Shown here: positions 40,907-50,460 of the stretch, piece by piece | Numbering within the stretch: position 1 is the stretch's first letter | How the letters are laid out: each line of letters begins with the position of its first letter | Source: Hyphomonadaceae bacterium | GTDB lineage: Bacteria; Pseudomonadota; Alphaproteobacteria; Caulobacterales; Hyphomonadaceae | Assembly: GCA_022844345.1 (NCBI GenBank) | Contig: JALHLU010000003.1 | Span: 124,001-188,000, forward strand | Reading direction: 5' to 3' | DNA length: 64,000 nt | Translations under genes and position numbers: made by a program | Notes under the pieces: generated by a model | What the model saw: the letters and a program-made list of their open reading frames with translations, nothing else | Database searches by the model: none | What the model was told of the DNA's origin: nothing

Positions 40907-42474
40907 CCATGAACTCCACTGGCCGCCCCACCTCCATCACCGCGAACGGCGGCGCGGGCACAGACATGACCGTCTCTGGCTCGAAGGGCCTGCTGCAGGC
41001 TGAAGGCCTGATCTTCGAGATCGGCTCGACGGATAAGACCGGCGTTGACCTTCCCAAGCCGAAGGGCGCAAAGAGCCGTCTCGGCGGGGTCACGCGCTCG
41101 ACGTCGTCTGGCCTGCCCGGTCTCACCGAACCGGAAGCCGTGCGTCACTATGTGCGGCTGTCGCAGCGCAACTACGCCATCGATCTTGGCCTGTTCCCGC
41201 TCGGTTCATGCACGATGAAGCATAATCCGCGCCTGAATGAGAAAGTCGCGCGCCTGCCCGGCTTTGCCGATGTGCATCCGATGCAGCCGCAGTCCACCGT
41301 GCAGGGCGCGCTGGAAGTGATCGAGGAACTGGCCGACTGGCTGATGAAGCTCACCAACATGCCCGCCGTCGCGATGACGCCGAAGGCCGGCGCCCATGGC
41401 GAACTCGCCGGTATGCTGGCCATCCGCGCCGCCCTGATTGCGCGCGGCGAAGGCGAGAAGCGCAAGCGCGTGCTCGTGCCTGTCTCTGCCCACGGCACCA
41501 ACCCGGCAACAGCCGCGCAATGCGGCTTCATCATCGACGAGATCAACGCCGCCCCCGATGGCCGCGTGGACCTGGAAGACCTCAAATCCAAGCTGGTCGA
41601 TTCATCTGACGTCGCCGGCATCATGCTGACCAACCCCAACACGTGCGGCCTGTTCGAGCGCGATATCAAGGAAATCGCCGACATCATCCACGCGGCCGGC
41701 GGATACTTCTATTGCGACGGGGCCAACTTCAACGCCATCGTCGGCCGCGTCCGCCCCGGCGATCTCGGCGTCGATGCGATGCACATCAACCTCCACAAGA
41801 CCTTCTCCACGCCCCATGGCGGCGGCGGCCCCGGCTCTGGCCCGACCGTCCTCTCGGCCGCGCTGGCGCCTTATGCGCCCGTGCCCTTCATCACGAAGAC
41901 GGCCGACGGCCTGCGCTTCGTCGAACATCATGACGAGGCGCCCAACTCGTTCGGCCGCATGTGCGCCTTCCATGGCCAGATGGGCATGTTCACCCGCGCC
42001 CTCGCCTATATCCTCAGCCACGGCGCCGACGGGCTGAAGCAGGTGGCCGAAGACGCGGTGCTGAACGCCAACTACATCCTTGCCCGCCTGAAGCCGCTGA
42101 TGTCTCCGGCGTTCGAAGGATACTGCATGCACGAGGCGCTGTTCTCGGATGCGTTCCTGAAAGACACGGGCGTCGAAACCATCGACATCGCGAAGGGCCT
42201 CATCGACGAGGGCTACCACCCGATGACGATGTACTTCCCCCTCGTGGTCCACGGTGCGATGCTGATCGAGCCGACCGAGACGGAGTCGAAAGCCGAACTA
42301 GACCGCTTCTGCGACGCCCTCGCCTCCATCGCGCGCCGCGCGGTGCAGAAGGACCCGTCGCTGAAGACCGCGCCACACCTGGCTCCGGCCCGCCGCCTCG
42401 ACGAGACACGCGCAGCCCGCTCGCCGCGCCTCAAATGGACGCCGGAAACGCCGACGATGAAGGCTGCGGAGTAG
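40903..42474 (+). CDS. gcvPB: Glycine dehydrogenase (decarboxylating) subunit 2
   Basis: 523 residues, start at 40903 (MTMNSTGRP); an ATG two codons later is also possible. The C-terminal half of P protein is shown by LPLGSCTMKHNPRLNE-like SCTMKHNPRLNEKVARLPGF, VSAHGTNPATAAQCGF, CDGANFNAIVGRVRPGDLG and HINLHKTFSTPHGGGGPGSG, where the Lys after His binds PLP. The N-terminus has about 20 extra residues (SITANGGAGTDM). It completes the operon, which is followed by an inverted repeat. Confidence 0.97.
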   Translation: MTMNSTGRPTSITANGGAGTDMTVSGSKGLLQAEGLIFEIGSTDKTGVDLPKPKGAKSRLGGVTRSTSSGLPGLTEPEAVRHYVRLSQRNYAIDLGLFPLGSCTMKHNPRLNEKVARLPGFADVHPMQPQSTVQGALEVIEELADWLMKLTNMPAVAMTPKAGAHGELAGMLAIRAALIARGEGEKRKRVLVPVSAHGTNPATAAQCGFIIDEINAAPDGRVDLEDLKSKLVDSSDVAGIMLTNPNTCGLFERDIKEIADIIHAAGGYFYCDGANFNAIVGRVRPGDLGVDAMHINLHKTFSTPHGGGGPGSGPTVLSAALAPYAPVPFITKTADGLRFVEHHDEAPNSFGRMCAFHGQMGMFTRALAYILSHGADGLKQVAEDAVLNANYILARLKPLMSPAFEGYCMHEALFSDAFLKDTGVETIDIAKGLIDEGYHPMTMYFPLVVHGAMLIEPTETESKAELDRFCDALASIARRAVQKDPSLKTAPHLAPARRLDETRAARSPRLKWTPETPTMKAAE

Positions 42475-42493
42475 TGCTGGCGCCGTGAGCACG

Positions 42494-42598
42494 GCCTCGT
42501 CCTTCGACAGGCTCAGGATGAGGCCTTACCAGCCTGTTGCCCACGGAGCGAAGGCGTTCGCGAGAGCGCCTCATCCTGAGCCTGTCGAAGGACGAGGC
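42494..42598. repeat. 31-base perfect inverted repeat around 43 bases
   Basis: GCCTCGTCCTTCGACAGGCT... (42494-42524) and its exact reverse complement (42568-42598) flank a 43-base spacer. Such elements with TTCGACAGGCTCAGG are common dispersed repeats in alphaproteobacterial genomes. It lies between the converging gcvPB and cyclase genes and could terminate both. A near copy of one arm is at 21397. Confidence 0.85.
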
Positions 42599-42617
42599 GC
42601 GGGCTTGTGATCGCCGA

Positions 42618-43580
42618 TCAGCTGATCGCCACCGGGTTGATCACCATCTGCACCGTGCCGACAAAGCGCGGGATGCCAAGCACGAACATGAACTCGCGCA
42701 CGCCATCGGCAGCAAGCTGGTTCGTGTCGATGGTCTCCAGAACGTGCACGCCGCGCTTCGCCAACAGGGTCTGGTGCACGATGAAAAGCTTGCCCGGCGG
42801 CGATGGAAGGGCCTCAAGCGCGACCGTATCCGAACCGATGGCGACTACGCCAAGGTCCGCCAGGAAGATCGCGCCGTCTTCGGTGATGCCCGGCTCGCTG
42901 GAGCGATAGACGTCCTTCTCCGCCACCATCTTCGCGGCCATCCAGCCGGTGTGGAAGAGCACGACATCGCCCTTGCCCACGGTGACGCCCTGCGCGGCCA
43001 TCGCGGCTTCAATCTCGGCGCGTCCGTAATTGTCGCCGATCTCCAGGAATGGCTTGCCATAGTGCTTCGTCATGTCGACCAGCACGCCGCGCGTGACGAT
43101 GGGCGGGATGTCGGCCGTCTGCAGCGCGCGCGTGGTGGCGACTTCCTTGCCCGTGACGCCGTTGTAGTAGTGATGGTCAACGCCGAGATGCCCGAAGCCA
43201 TCGATCTGCGTGCCGATGCCCATGGATGATGTGATGCGCTCGTCGAACGAGGTGACGCGCTGCGAACCGTTGGGGGTATAGTCGGCGTTCGGCCCCGGCG
43301 TGCGCTCGGCCAGATATTTGCGCGTGCCATAAGCGGCGGACTCCGGCGCCGTGGGCACGCCCAGCGTATAGACCTTTCCCGTGCGCACGAGATCGCTGGC
43401 GCGCTTCACCCCTTCAGGCGTCAGGTTATTGACGTTGCCGAGCCGGTCGGCCTCGCCCCACGGGCTGTCCCACCATGCCTCTGCGTGTTGGGGCTCCTTG
43501 TGCGCGACTTCCTGGGCGATTGCGCCTTCGGAACAGGCCGCCAGCGCAATCGCGAGAACCACGCGCCTGAGGATGTCCAT
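42618..43580 (-). CDS. Secreted cyclase-family (kynurenine formamidase-like) metal hydrolase
   Basis: 320 residues. Signal sequence MDILRRVVLAIALAACSEG could be lipoprotein-type (LAAC) or end at AIAQ. ADRLGNVNNLTPEGV, GTQIDGFGHLGVDHHYYNGV (the cyclase HxGTHxD-like metal motif with Gln replacing the first His), GDVVLFHTGW and GSDTVALEALP mark the family. Relatives hydrolyse N-formylkynurenine or cyclic substrates with Zn or Mn. Periplasmic location makes the tryptophan pathway unlikely. Substrate unknown. Confidence 0.88.
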   Translation of the reverse strand: MDILRRVVLAIALAACSEGAIAQEVAHKEPQHAEAWWDSPWGEADRLGNVNNLTPEGVKRASDLVRTGKVYTLGVPTAPESAAYGTRKYLAERTPGPNADYTPNGSQRVTSFDERITSSMGIGTQIDGFGHLGVDHHYYNGVTGKEVATTRALQTADIPPIVTRGVLVDMTKHYGKPFLEIGDNYGRAEIEAAMAAQGVTVGKGDVVLFHTGWMAAKMVAEKDVYRSSEPGITEDGAIFLADLGVVAIGSDTVALEALPSPPGKLFIVHQTLLAKRGVHVLETIDTNQLAADGVREFMFVLGIPRFVGTVQMVINPVAIS

Positions 43581-43672
43581 GGCCGTCTCTCCCTGCGGTC
43601 TCGCGCCGCTGAATCGCTTGTCGAATCAGACTGCCACAGCGCTGGCGCGCGCGCCAACGGGAGGGTGGCGCC

Positions 43673-44344
43673 TCAGGGGTAAAGCCTTTGTGTCGTCCAT
43701 GGCTGGCCGCCGCCGGTGCGGGTGAACTCCAGCCTGTCGTGCAGACGGAAAGGACGATCACGCCAGAATTCGATGCGCGTGGGCACGATCCGCCAACCAC
43801 GCCATTGCGGCGGACGCGGCGTTTTCCCGATGCCATACTTCAGCGCGAACTGCGCGATGCGCTTCTCCAGCTCGAACCGCCCTTCCATCGGCCGCGACTG
43901 CTCGGATGCCCAGGCGCCGATCTGGCTGTCCTTAGCGCGCGAAGCGAAATACGCGTCGGCTTCAGCGTCCGTAGCGGGCTCGACCCTGCCTGAGACACGC
44001 ACCTGCCGTCGCAGCGATTTCCAGTGGAAGCACAGGGCGGCCTGCGGATTGGCGGCAAGCTGCTGCCCCTTGCGGCTTTCGGCGTTGGAGTAGAAGACGA
44101 ACCCGTCGCCCGACACATCCTTCAGCAACACCATGCGGACGTCCGGCGCACCATGTTCGTCGGCGGTGGCGAGCGCCATGGCGTTGGCGTCGTTGGGTTC
44201 CTTCTTCTTCGCGTCCTCCAGCCATTCCGCGAATAGCGCAAACGGCTCATTGCGCGCAAACCACGCGCCGTCGTCGGGCGAATTTGCGGCGGCCTTGGCA
44301 TAGTCCTCGGCGGAGGGAGAAGCAGGGATGATCTTGTCGGCCAT
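43673..44344 (-). CDS. pdxH: Pyridoxamine 5'-phosphate oxidase
   Basis: 223 residues from [19 protein letters not shown]; the longer track start overlaps the upstream hypothetical gene. FMN and substrate residues appear in [41 protein letters not shown] and the C-terminal [16 protein letters not shown] with [10 protein letters not shown]. It oxidises PNP or PMP to pyridoxal phosphate, the cofactor of GcvP and threonine aldolase in this window. Confidence 0.96.
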   Translation of the reverse strand: MADKIIPASPSAEDYAKAAANSPDDGAWFARNEPFALFAEWLEDAKKKEPNDANAMALATADEHGAPDVRMVLLKDVSGDGFVFYSNAESRKGQQLAANPQAALCFHWKSLRRQVRVSGRVEPATDAEADAYFASRAKDSQIGAWASEQSRPMEGRFELEKRIAQFALKYGIGKTPRPPQWRGWRIVPTRIEFWRDRPFRLHDRLEFTRTGGGQPWTTQRLYP

Positions 44345-44399
44345 GATAGTTCGGACCTTCGGGAGCACGTGAATAGAGGACTGATCCGTCTCGCTACAC

Positions 44400-44735
44400 T
44401 TATCGTTCCAGCTGGTCACCATGTATCCACGACCAGAACTGACCATCACGAGTATGGGCGAGCGTGACCATTTCAGTGATCAACCCGTGCACTGCATCAT
44501 CAGTGAGCTGCTGGCGGCGACGAAGGTAGACGGCGCCATCGGCATCGACCTGATGAACGCTCCAGCCTGCCGCGCCGGGGAAAGACTGCGCAGCAACTGG
44601 CGACAGGTTTAGCCTCGTTTCAACCCATTGCTCCGTCGATGGGTCAGCGCCTTCGAGATCGCGAAAACTCCAGTAGGGCGACTCCGGGCTGGTAGCTCGC
44701 GCGAGCACGACATCCAAAGAGTCGCGAACCGCCAT
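44400..44735 (-). CDS. Hypothetical protein
   Basis: 111 residues. ATG overlaps the stop of the upstream SDR gene (TGATG), so it is probably translated with it. [20 protein letters not shown] and [20 protein letters not shown] are the only salient stretches; no known domain, signal or helix. Base composition is lower in GC than its neighbours, as for the orphan in the gcv operon. Function unknown. Confidence 0.65.
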   Translation of the reverse strand: MAVRDSLDVVLARATSPESPYWSFRDLEGADPSTEQWVETRLNLSPVAAQSFPGAAGWSVHQVDADGAVYLRRRQQLTDDAVHGLITEMVTLAHTRDGQFWSWIHGDQLER

Positions 44736-45490
44736 CAGACGATCATCCCGCCATCGACACGCAGGACCTGTCCCGTGATGTAGGCCGCCTTGTCAGAGGC
44801 GAGGAATGCCACGGCATCGGCGATTTCCTGCGCCGTGCCCCAGCGCTTCTCCAGCGGCACAAGCCGCCCCATGCGCTCCAGCGTTTTCTCGCGATCAAGA
44901 CCCTTGTTGAAAGCAGTGGACCACATGCCATCGTCGATCACGCCCGGCGCGACTGCGTTCACGCGCACGCCGGCGCGCCCAAGATCAATCGATGCGTTGC
45001 GCGTGAATGAGTTCACGGCGCCCTTCGAGGCAGAATAGGCGATCTGTCCCACCGCGCCCGAGAAGGAGGAGACGGAGGAAATGTTCACCACATTGCCTTT
45101 GCGCTTGATCAGCGAGGGCGCCAGCGCGTCGGTCAGCAGGATCAGGTTGCGTACATTGACGTTGAAAGTCTCGTCCAACCCCGCGCCCGTCACCTTGCCC
45201 ATCGGCTCGGCCGCGCTGACGCCGGCATTGTTGACGAGGATGTCGATCTCACCCAGCGCCGCGAGCGCCTGGTCAGCCGCAGCCTTCCAGCCATCAGCCG
45301 AAGACATGTCGGCCTCGATGGCGACGGCGCCGTTGGGCAGGCTGGCCGCCAGCGATCGCAGCTTGCCGGCGGAGCGGGCGACAAGCGCGACCTTCGCGCC
45401 ATCGTTTGCGAGCGTGCGGGCGATCGCCTCGCCAATGCCGCGGCTCGCGCCCGTGACCACGGCCGTCTTGCCCTTGAAATTGTAGGTCAT
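44735..45490 (-). CDS. Short-chain dehydrogenase/reductase (FabG-like)
   Basis: 251 residues from MTYNFKGKTAVVTGASRGIG, with GGAGA six bases before the ATG. NNAGVSAAEP, NISSVSSFSGAVGQIAYSASKGAVNSF (Ser and YSASK catalytic pair) and ITGQVLRVDGGMIV are complete. Resembles 3-oxoacyl-ACP reductase paralogues acting on alcohols or ketones. It is divergent from the TerC gene; the ~265 bases between them hold no riboswitch or promoter that I recognise. Confidence 0.92.
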   Translation of the reverse strand: MTYNFKGKTAVVTGASRGIGEAIARTLANDGAKVALVARSAGKLRSLAASLPNGAVAIEADMSSADGWKAAADQALAALGEIDILVNNAGVSAAEPMGKVTGAGLDETFNVNVRNLILLTDALAPSLIKRKGNVVNISSVSSFSGAVGQIAYSASKGAVNSFTRNASIDLGRAGVRVNAVAPGVIDDGMWSTAFNKGLDREKTLERMGRLVPLEKRWGTAQEIADAVAFLASDKAAYITGQVLRVDGGMIV

Positions 45491-45756
45491 ATCCATTCTC
45501 CGCGTGCGGTCTTGTCGCGCGTCGCAGCGTATAGCATCGGCCCTGAAAGCCGCCATGCCCGGCGCCCGCGAAATCGTGAATGGGAAACTTTCGAGGTTCC
45601 CGCTCCACCCCTTGCCAATGTGCGCGGCTCAACCAATTTATGCGTCACTTCGGTCCGGGCCCCTCTGGCGCAAATGGCGGTTTGCGTGATGTCGGACTCA
45701 GGCGGGCGACATGCCCTCCTTGCGCGGACGCGGCGCATCGGATCGGGTACTATCCA

Positions 45757-46803
45757 ATGAACCTCGACATGCTCGGCGAATTCGCCGGACAGCCCGTGTG
45801 GCTGTGGATTGCCTTCTTTGCCTTCGTCGCCATCGTGCTGTGGGTCGATCTCGCACTCATCAACAACAAGGACGGCCGGATATCCGCAAAGAAGAGCGCG
45901 CTGATGTGGGGCAGCTTCGCGCTCTGCGCCATGGTCTTCGCGGGCTACGTTTACTTCCTCTATGAGCCTGATCCCAGCTTCTACAACTCACCTGAAAACC
46001 TGAACGCGCAAGCGACGGTACAGTACCTGACGGGATACCTGCTCGAAACGGCGCTGGCGTTCGACAATATCTTCGTCATCTCGATGGTCTTCGCCTTCTT
46101 CGCGATCCCGCCAGCTTACCAGCACCGCGTGCTGTTCTGGGGCATTATCGGAGCCGTGGTTTTTCGCGCCATCTTCATCGGCGCGGGGTCCGCGATCGTG
46201 AACCAGCTGACCTGGGTGCTCTACATCTTTGCAGCGATCCTGATCTTCAGCGGCGTGAAAATGCTGCTCTCAGCGTCCAAGCCGCACGAGGCGCCAAATC
46301 CCGCCTGGATTATCCGCCTGTTCGAGCGGTTCATGCCGGTGACCAAGGAAATCACGAACCATAACTTCGTCGTTCGCTTGCCCGATGCGTCGGGCCGAAT
46401 GGTTCTCTACGCCACCCCTCTCCTACTGGCTCTGGCCACCGTGGAAGTCGCCGACATCATCTTCGCCATTGACAGTGTGCCAGCGATTTTCGCCGTCACG
46501 CGCGATCCGTTCATCGTCTACACGTCAAACATCTTCGCGATCCTGGGGCTGCGATCACTCTACTTCATGCTCGCGGCGGCCGCCGACATGTTCCGGTACC
46601 TGAAGGTGGGGCTGTCAGCAGTGCTGGTGCTCATCGGCGGCAAGATCATCTGGAACTTCCTGCTCAGCAAGGAACTGAAGCTTGTGCCTTACCTTGAGCC
46701 GCACTGGTCGCTGGTCGCGACGCTGGTGCTGGTTGGCGGATCTATCTTGCTGTCGCTGATGCACAAGCCCAAGGCGCGCATCGAGCTACCGGGAAACCAC
46801 TGA
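45757..46803 (+). CDS. TerC/Alx family membrane protein
   Basis: 348 residues from [20 protein letters not shown]; the track's N-terminal extension is non-coding. Nine or so hydrophobic segments. TerC signatures include [19 protein letters not shown] and [20 protein letters not shown], with acidic residues in the membrane likely to coordinate a metal ion. Members of the family (Alx, MeeF/MeeY) export manganese (recent family knowledge). The usual yybP-ykoY manganese riboswitch was looked for upstream and not seen. Confidence 0.93.
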   Translation: MNLDMLGEFAGQPVWLWIAFFAFVAIVLWVDLALINNKDGRISAKKSALMWGSFALCAMVFAGYVYFLYEPDPSFYNSPENLNAQATVQYLTGYLLETALAFDNIFVISMVFAFFAIPPAYQHRVLFWGIIGAVVFRAIFIGAGSAIVNQLTWVLYIFAAILIFSGVKMLLSASKPHEAPNPAWIIRLFERFMPVTKEITNHNFVVRLPDASGRMVLYATPLLLALATVEVADIIFAIDSVPAIFAVTRDPFIVYTSNIFAILGLRSLYFMLAAAADMFRYLKVGLSAVLVLIGGKIIWNFLLSKELKLVPYLEPHWSLVATLVLVGGSILLSLMHKPKARIELPGNH

Positions 46804-46822
46804 GGCCATCCGAAACGCCAAA

Positions 46823-46855
46823 CCTTGTCCGGGGGCAAGCCCGCCCCGGACAAGG
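46823..46855. terminator. 12-base inverted repeat after the TerC gene
   Basis: CCTTGTCCGGGG and CCCCGGACAAGG flank 9 bases. A second, weaker GGCCGGGATTTGC/GCATTCCCCGGC symmetry follows. It probably ends the TerC transcript before aroC. Confidence 0.6.
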
Positions 46856-46904
46856 CAGGGGCCGGGATTTGCATTCCCCGGCGCCTGCCACTAAACCCGC
46901 AGGC

Positions 46905-47996
46905 ATGTCGCACAATACCTTTGGCCATCTGTTTCGCGTGACGACCTGGGGCGAGAGCCATGGGCCGGCGATCGGCTGCGTGGTGGACGGGACGCCCCCC
47001 GGTCTGACGCTGACGCCGGAGTACATCCAGCAGTTCCTCGACAAGCGGCGGCCGGGCACGTCGCGCTTCGTCACGCAGCGCCAGGAAGAGGACAAGGTGA
47101 AAATCCTCTCCGGCGTGTTCGAGGACGATCGCACGGGCGGACCCGTGACGACCGGCACGCCCATCTCGCTGTTGATCGAGAACACAGATCAGCGATCGAA
47201 GGACTATGGCGAGATCCGCGACAGCTATCGCCCCGGCCATGCCGACTTTGCCTACGACCAGAAATATGGCGTGCGCGACTATCGCGGCGGCGGGCGCTCG
47301 TCCGCGCGCGAAACGGCGATGCGCGTGGCGGCCGGCGCGGTGGCGCGCCGGGTGTTGGGCGATGGCGTGGTGATCCGCGCCGCGGTGGTGCAGATCGGGC
47401 CGCACGCGATTGATCGCGCAAATTGGGCTTGGGACATGACGGAGCAGAACCCGTTCTGGTGTCCGGACGCTGGCATGGTTGCGACGTGGGAAGCGTTTCT
47501 CGACGAGACGCGCAAGGCCGGCTCGTCCTGCGGCGCGATCATCGAAGTTGTGGCCGAAGGCGTGCCGGCCGGATGGGGAGCGCCAATCTACGGCAAGCTG
47601 GATTCCGAGATCGCGGCAGCGCTGATGAGCATCAACGCGGTGAAGGGCGTCGAGATTGGCGCCGGCTTCGCATCCGCCGCGCTCTCTGGCGAGGACAATG
47701 CGGACGAGATGCGCCGCTCGGGAAATGCAGTGGCGTTCCTGTCGAACAATAATGGCGGCGTGCTGGGCGGCATATCGACGGGCCAGCCCGTTGTCGCCCG
47801 CCTGGCAGTGAAGCCGACGTCGTCCATCCTCACGCCGCGCCGGACAGTGAACAAGCAGGGCGAGGACACGGATATCCGCACCAAGGGCCGCCATGACCCC
47901 TGCGTCGGCATCCGCGCCGTGCCGGTGGCCGAGGCGATGCTGGCGTGCGTGCTGGCCGACCACAAGCTGCGCCATCGCGGCCAGGTTGGAAGCTAG
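46905..47996 (+). CDS. aroC: Chorismate synthase
   Basis: 363 residues from [80 protein letters not shown] and [18 protein letters not shown] cover all PROSITE-type signatures. It removes phosphate from EPSP to give chorismate and needs reduced FMN; last shared step of aromatic amino acid synthesis, cytoplasmic. No other aro gene is in the window. Confidence 0.98.
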   Translation: MSHNTFGHLFRVTTWGESHGPAIGCVVDGTPPGLTLTPEYIQQFLDKRRPGTSRFVTQRQEEDKVKILSGVFEDDRTGGPVTTGTPISLLIENTDQRSKDYGEIRDSYRPGHADFAYDQKYGVRDYRGGGRSSARETAMRVAAGAVARRVLGDGVVIRAAVVQIGPHAIDRANWAWDMTEQNPFWCPDAGMVATWEAFLDETRKAGSSCGAIIEVVAEGVPAGWGAPIYGKLDSEIAAALMSINAVKGVEIGAGFASAALSGEDNADEMRRSGNAVAFLSNNNGGVLGGISTGQPVVARLAVKPTSSILTPRRTVNKQGEDTDIRTKGRHDPCVGIRAVPVAEAMLACVLADHKLRHRGQVGS

Positions 47997-48087
47997 TCGC
48001 CTGTTTCAAGATAACTAATCCCTTCAGCCTGCGTTCAGCTTGGGTGCGCGAAACTGTATCTTGAAGCAGTTCGGTCGGAGGATCCCC

Positions 48088-48735
48088 ATGCGCTTGAAGG
48101 CTCTCATTCTTGTCTCCGCTTTCGCCGCGACGGCCATGCCGGCCTTTGCGCAGGACTATGGCCGCGCTTGCCAGCGGGCCCAGGGCGACAGCCAGATCGG
48201 CGGCCTGATCGTCGGCAGCATCATCGGCGGCGTGCTCGGCTCACAGGTGGCCGGGTCGGGACACCGCAGCGACGGCTCAGCCGTTGGCGCCGTGCTGGGC
48301 GGCCTGGTCGGCTCGGGCATCGGCAAGGACAGCGTCAACTGCGGCCCGCCAGTGCGCTACGCGCCGGGCTCGTCCTACAACCCGAACCCCAATTACGGCG
48401 GCCCGAGTTACAACGATTACGGGTATTCACCCTACGGATCACCGGGTTATTCATACGGCCCCGCGCCGGTGACGGCTTATCCGTCTTCGCCGGGGTACTC
48501 ACCGCCGCGGTATGCTGACGATGACTGGTACCCTTCGGACACCAGGTCGCAGCGCAGGCATCGCGATGACCTTTACGCAGGTGCGGGCCGTGGTAATACG
48601 CGAAGCGGTGATTACGCCGGTCAGGTCTGCGACGAAGCAGTCCAGATCACGAAATTGCCGGATGGGTCAGAGGTGCGTCGCCCCATTGAAGTCTGTCGCG
48701 ACACGTACTTTGGCGACTGGCAAATAACAGATTAG
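48088..48735 (+). CDS. Glycine-zipper envelope protein with Tyr/Pro-rich repeats
   Basis: 215 residues from MRLKALILVSAFAATAMPAFAQ, ATG preceded by GGAGG. After the signal peptide, IGGLIVGSIIGGVLGSQVAGS and AVGAVLGGLVGSGIG form a glycine-zipper 2TM domain (~35-80). The centre (~90-150) is low-complexity Tyr/Pro/Gly/Ser (YNDYGYSPYGSPGYSYGP), and the end, CDEAVQITKLPDGSEVRRPI, carries Cys and a surface-antigen-like motif. Comparable proteins are outer-membrane-associated (17 kDa antigen family). Cys pairs may form disulfides. Confidence 0.85.
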   Translation: MRLKALILVSAFAATAMPAFAQDYGRACQRAQGDSQIGGLIVGSIIGGVLGSQVAGSGHRSDGSAVGAVLGGLVGSGIGKDSVNCGPPVRYAPGSSYNPNPNYGGPSYNDYGYSPYGSPGYSYGPAPVTAYPSSPGYSPPRYADDDWYPSDTRSQRRHRDDLYAGAGRGNTRSGDYAGQVCDEAVQITKLPDGSEVRRPIEVCRDTYFGDWQITD

Positions 48736-48778
48736 GCTGTCCAAAGGGCGCTTGAGCGTCGCCGGGCCGCCTTCCAGG

Positions 48779-48843
48779 ACAGGCCCGTCCCCCCAACCCA
48801 GGGCCTGTTAGGGCGAGCCGCGGAGCGCAAGCTTCGCGGCTCG
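48779..48843. terminator. Two hairpins after the glycine-zipper gene
   Basis: ACAGGCCC pairs with GGGCCTGT (48779-48808). Then CGAGCCGCGGAGC pairs with GCTTCGCGGCTCG around a GCAA tetraloop (48814-48843), a 13-base stem with one wobble. No T run. The remaining bases to 48953 show nothing recognised. Confidence 0.6.
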
Positions 48844-48953
48844 TCTGACTCCGGAGAGGCATTTTCCCTGACGTAAACGTGAACGAACCTAACCTAGGGT
48901 AAGAGATGCGCGCTCCAACCTGAACTGGAACCGTTCGGGCCGTCCAATTCCTA

Positions 48954-49736
48954 TCATCGGTATGTTGGACCAAGGTCCACAAGAGCCCCGCCCCTACGTG
49001 CCAGAAACAGACGCTCGTTATTACCGTCTCCGCCCTGAATTGGACTGTCGGTCCATTTTTCGACGGGCCAGCCCTGCCCCGCCATCCACACATCCAGAGC
49101 AGCGGCGGCGGCATCCGTCACCGGCCCGTCGCTGACGATTCCGCCCCGTCCGACATTGGCCGGGCCGACCTCGAACTGCGGCTTGAACAGGGCCACCAGC
49201 AGCGCGCCAGGCGCCGCAAGTGCGAGGGCCGGGCCGAGCAGCTTGGCCAGCCCGATGAAGCTGGCGTCGCAAACAATTATTTCCGGAGGTTCTCCCAACA
49301 TTGCAGCGGTCAGGCTGCGGGCGTCGGTGGATTCAAGCGAGACGACGCGCGCATCGCCCCGCAGACGCGGATGAAGCTGGTCGCGCCCGACATCGACGGC
49401 AACGACGCGACGCGCGCCGCGCGCAAGCATCACTTCAGTGAAGCCGCCCGTAGAGGCGCCGACATCAAGGCACGCCTTGCCCGCAACATCGACACCAAAG
49501 GCCGCCAGCGCGTGGTCGAGCTTCAGGCCGCCGCGCGAAACCCAAGGATGGGCTGCTTCGGCGGCGATGGCCGAGTCGCCGCGCACAACCTGGCCGGGCT
49601 TGCTCGCCGGCTGGCCATCGACACTGACTTTTCCCGCCTCGATGGCGGCGCGGGCCTGCGCGCGCGACGCGGCAAGGCCGCGCCGGACCAGTTCCACGTC
49701 CAGCCTCCGCGCCTTGGTGTCGTCCTGATCCGGCAT
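48954..49736 (-). CDS. tlyA: TlyA family rRNA 2'-O-methyltransferase / hemolysin
   Basis: About 260 residues from MPDQDDTKARRLD (AAGG upstream); an ATG five codons earlier is possible, and the track start further upstream would overlap sodC. An N-terminal S4 RNA-binding domain (LDVELVRRGLAASRAQARAAI, VSVDGQPASKPGQVV) is followed by an FtsJ-like methyltransferase: ACLDVGASTGGFTEVMLARG (SAM site), VVAVDVGRDQLHP, CDASFIGL and KPQFEVGPANVGRGGIV. Mycobacterial TlyA methylates 16S and 23S rRNA; others are annotated as hemolysins. Confidence 0.93.
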   Translation of the reverse strand: MPDQDDTKARRLDVELVRRGLAASRAQARAAIEAGKVSVDGQPASKPGQVVRGDSAIAAEAAHPWVSRGGLKLDHALAAFGVDVAGKACLDVGASTGGFTEVMLARGARRVVAVDVGRDQLHPRLRGDARVVSLESTDARSLTAAMLGEPPEIIVCDASFIGLAKLLGPALALAAPGALLVALFKPQFEVGPANVGRGGIVSDGPVTDAAAAALDVWMAGQGWPVEKWTDSPIQGGDGNNERLFLARRGGALVDLGPTYR

Positions 49737-49825
49737 TGCCGCCTTTGCCATTGCGGTGGGAACCGCAGCCTGTCCCGCGCCTTTAGAGATCAGCCCCGCT
49801 GCGGCGGCAAGGGAAAGGACGATCC

Positions 49826-50389
49826 ATGTTTCGCGCAACCGCAGTCGCTATCACGATCCTCGCAGGCGCCGGCATGGCCGGGCTTGGCGCATGCGCCACG
49901 TCCGAGCAGGACCTGCCGGCTACCGCTGCGATGTCTGCCGGCGCGGCTTCCCTCGAATCTGCCCTCGTCAACAATGCCGGGACGGAGATCGGCAGGGTGC
50001 AGTTCATGCCCGCACCGACCGGTGTGTTGATCCGTGTTCTGGTGAGTGCGGGTGGCCTGTCGCCGGGCTGGCACGGCACGCACCTGCACATGACCGGCGA
50101 CTGCTCGGGCACCGCGAAGTTCGAACATGCGGGCGGCCATATCCGGATGAACAGGACGAACCACGGCCTGCTCTATCCGCACGGCCCCGAGACTGGCGAC
50201 CTGCCCAACCTGTCCGTCGCCAGTGACGGATCGGCTGCGGCGGAGTTGTTCACCAACCTGATCAGCCTGGCGGAGATGCAGGACGCAGATGGCTCTGCCT
50301 TCGTGATCCACGCCAACCCTGACGATCACATGAGCCAGCCAACCGGCGATTCCGGTGATCGCAGGGCTTGCGCGGCGGTGCGGCGCTAG
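49826..50389 (+). CDS. sodC: Cu/Zn superoxide dismutase-like lipoprotein
   Basis: 187 residues; the ATG at 49826 is divergent from tlyA. Lipobox GLGACATS predicts a lipoprotein in the periplasm. Metal ligands fit the family: WHGTHLHMTGDCS, HAGGHIRMNRTNHG, LYPHGPETGDLPNL and VIHANPDDHMSQPTGDSG. The C-terminal end is changed: DSGDRRACAAV replaces GNAGxRxACG, which may alter the electrostatic guidance or the catalytic Arg loop. It would dismute extracytoplasmic superoxide if copper binding is intact. Confidence 0.88.
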   Translation: MFRATAVAITILAGAGMAGLGACATSEQDLPATAAMSAGAASLESALVNNAGTEIGRVQFMPAPTGVLIRVLVSAGGLSPGWHGTHLHMTGDCSGTAKFEHAGGHIRMNRTNHGLLYPHGPETGDLPNLSVASDGSAAAELFTNLISLAEMQDADGSAFVIHANPDDHMSQPTGDSGDRRACAAVRR

Positions 50390-50460
50390 ATCCAATCAAG
50401 TGCTGGCGAGGGGCGCGCGAAGCAGGCTAGAAGCTGGCGAAATAGCCAGTGCGGCCGCAC

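Noticed and set aside
45491-45756. yybP-ykoY manganese riboswitch before the TerC gene
   Set aside because: Expected for many TerC/Alx genes, but I could not find its conserved blocks.
48960-48980. GTTGGACCAAGGTCCAC resembling the right-edge palindrome
   Set aside because: Lies within the last codons of tlyA and has imperfect arms; probably chance.
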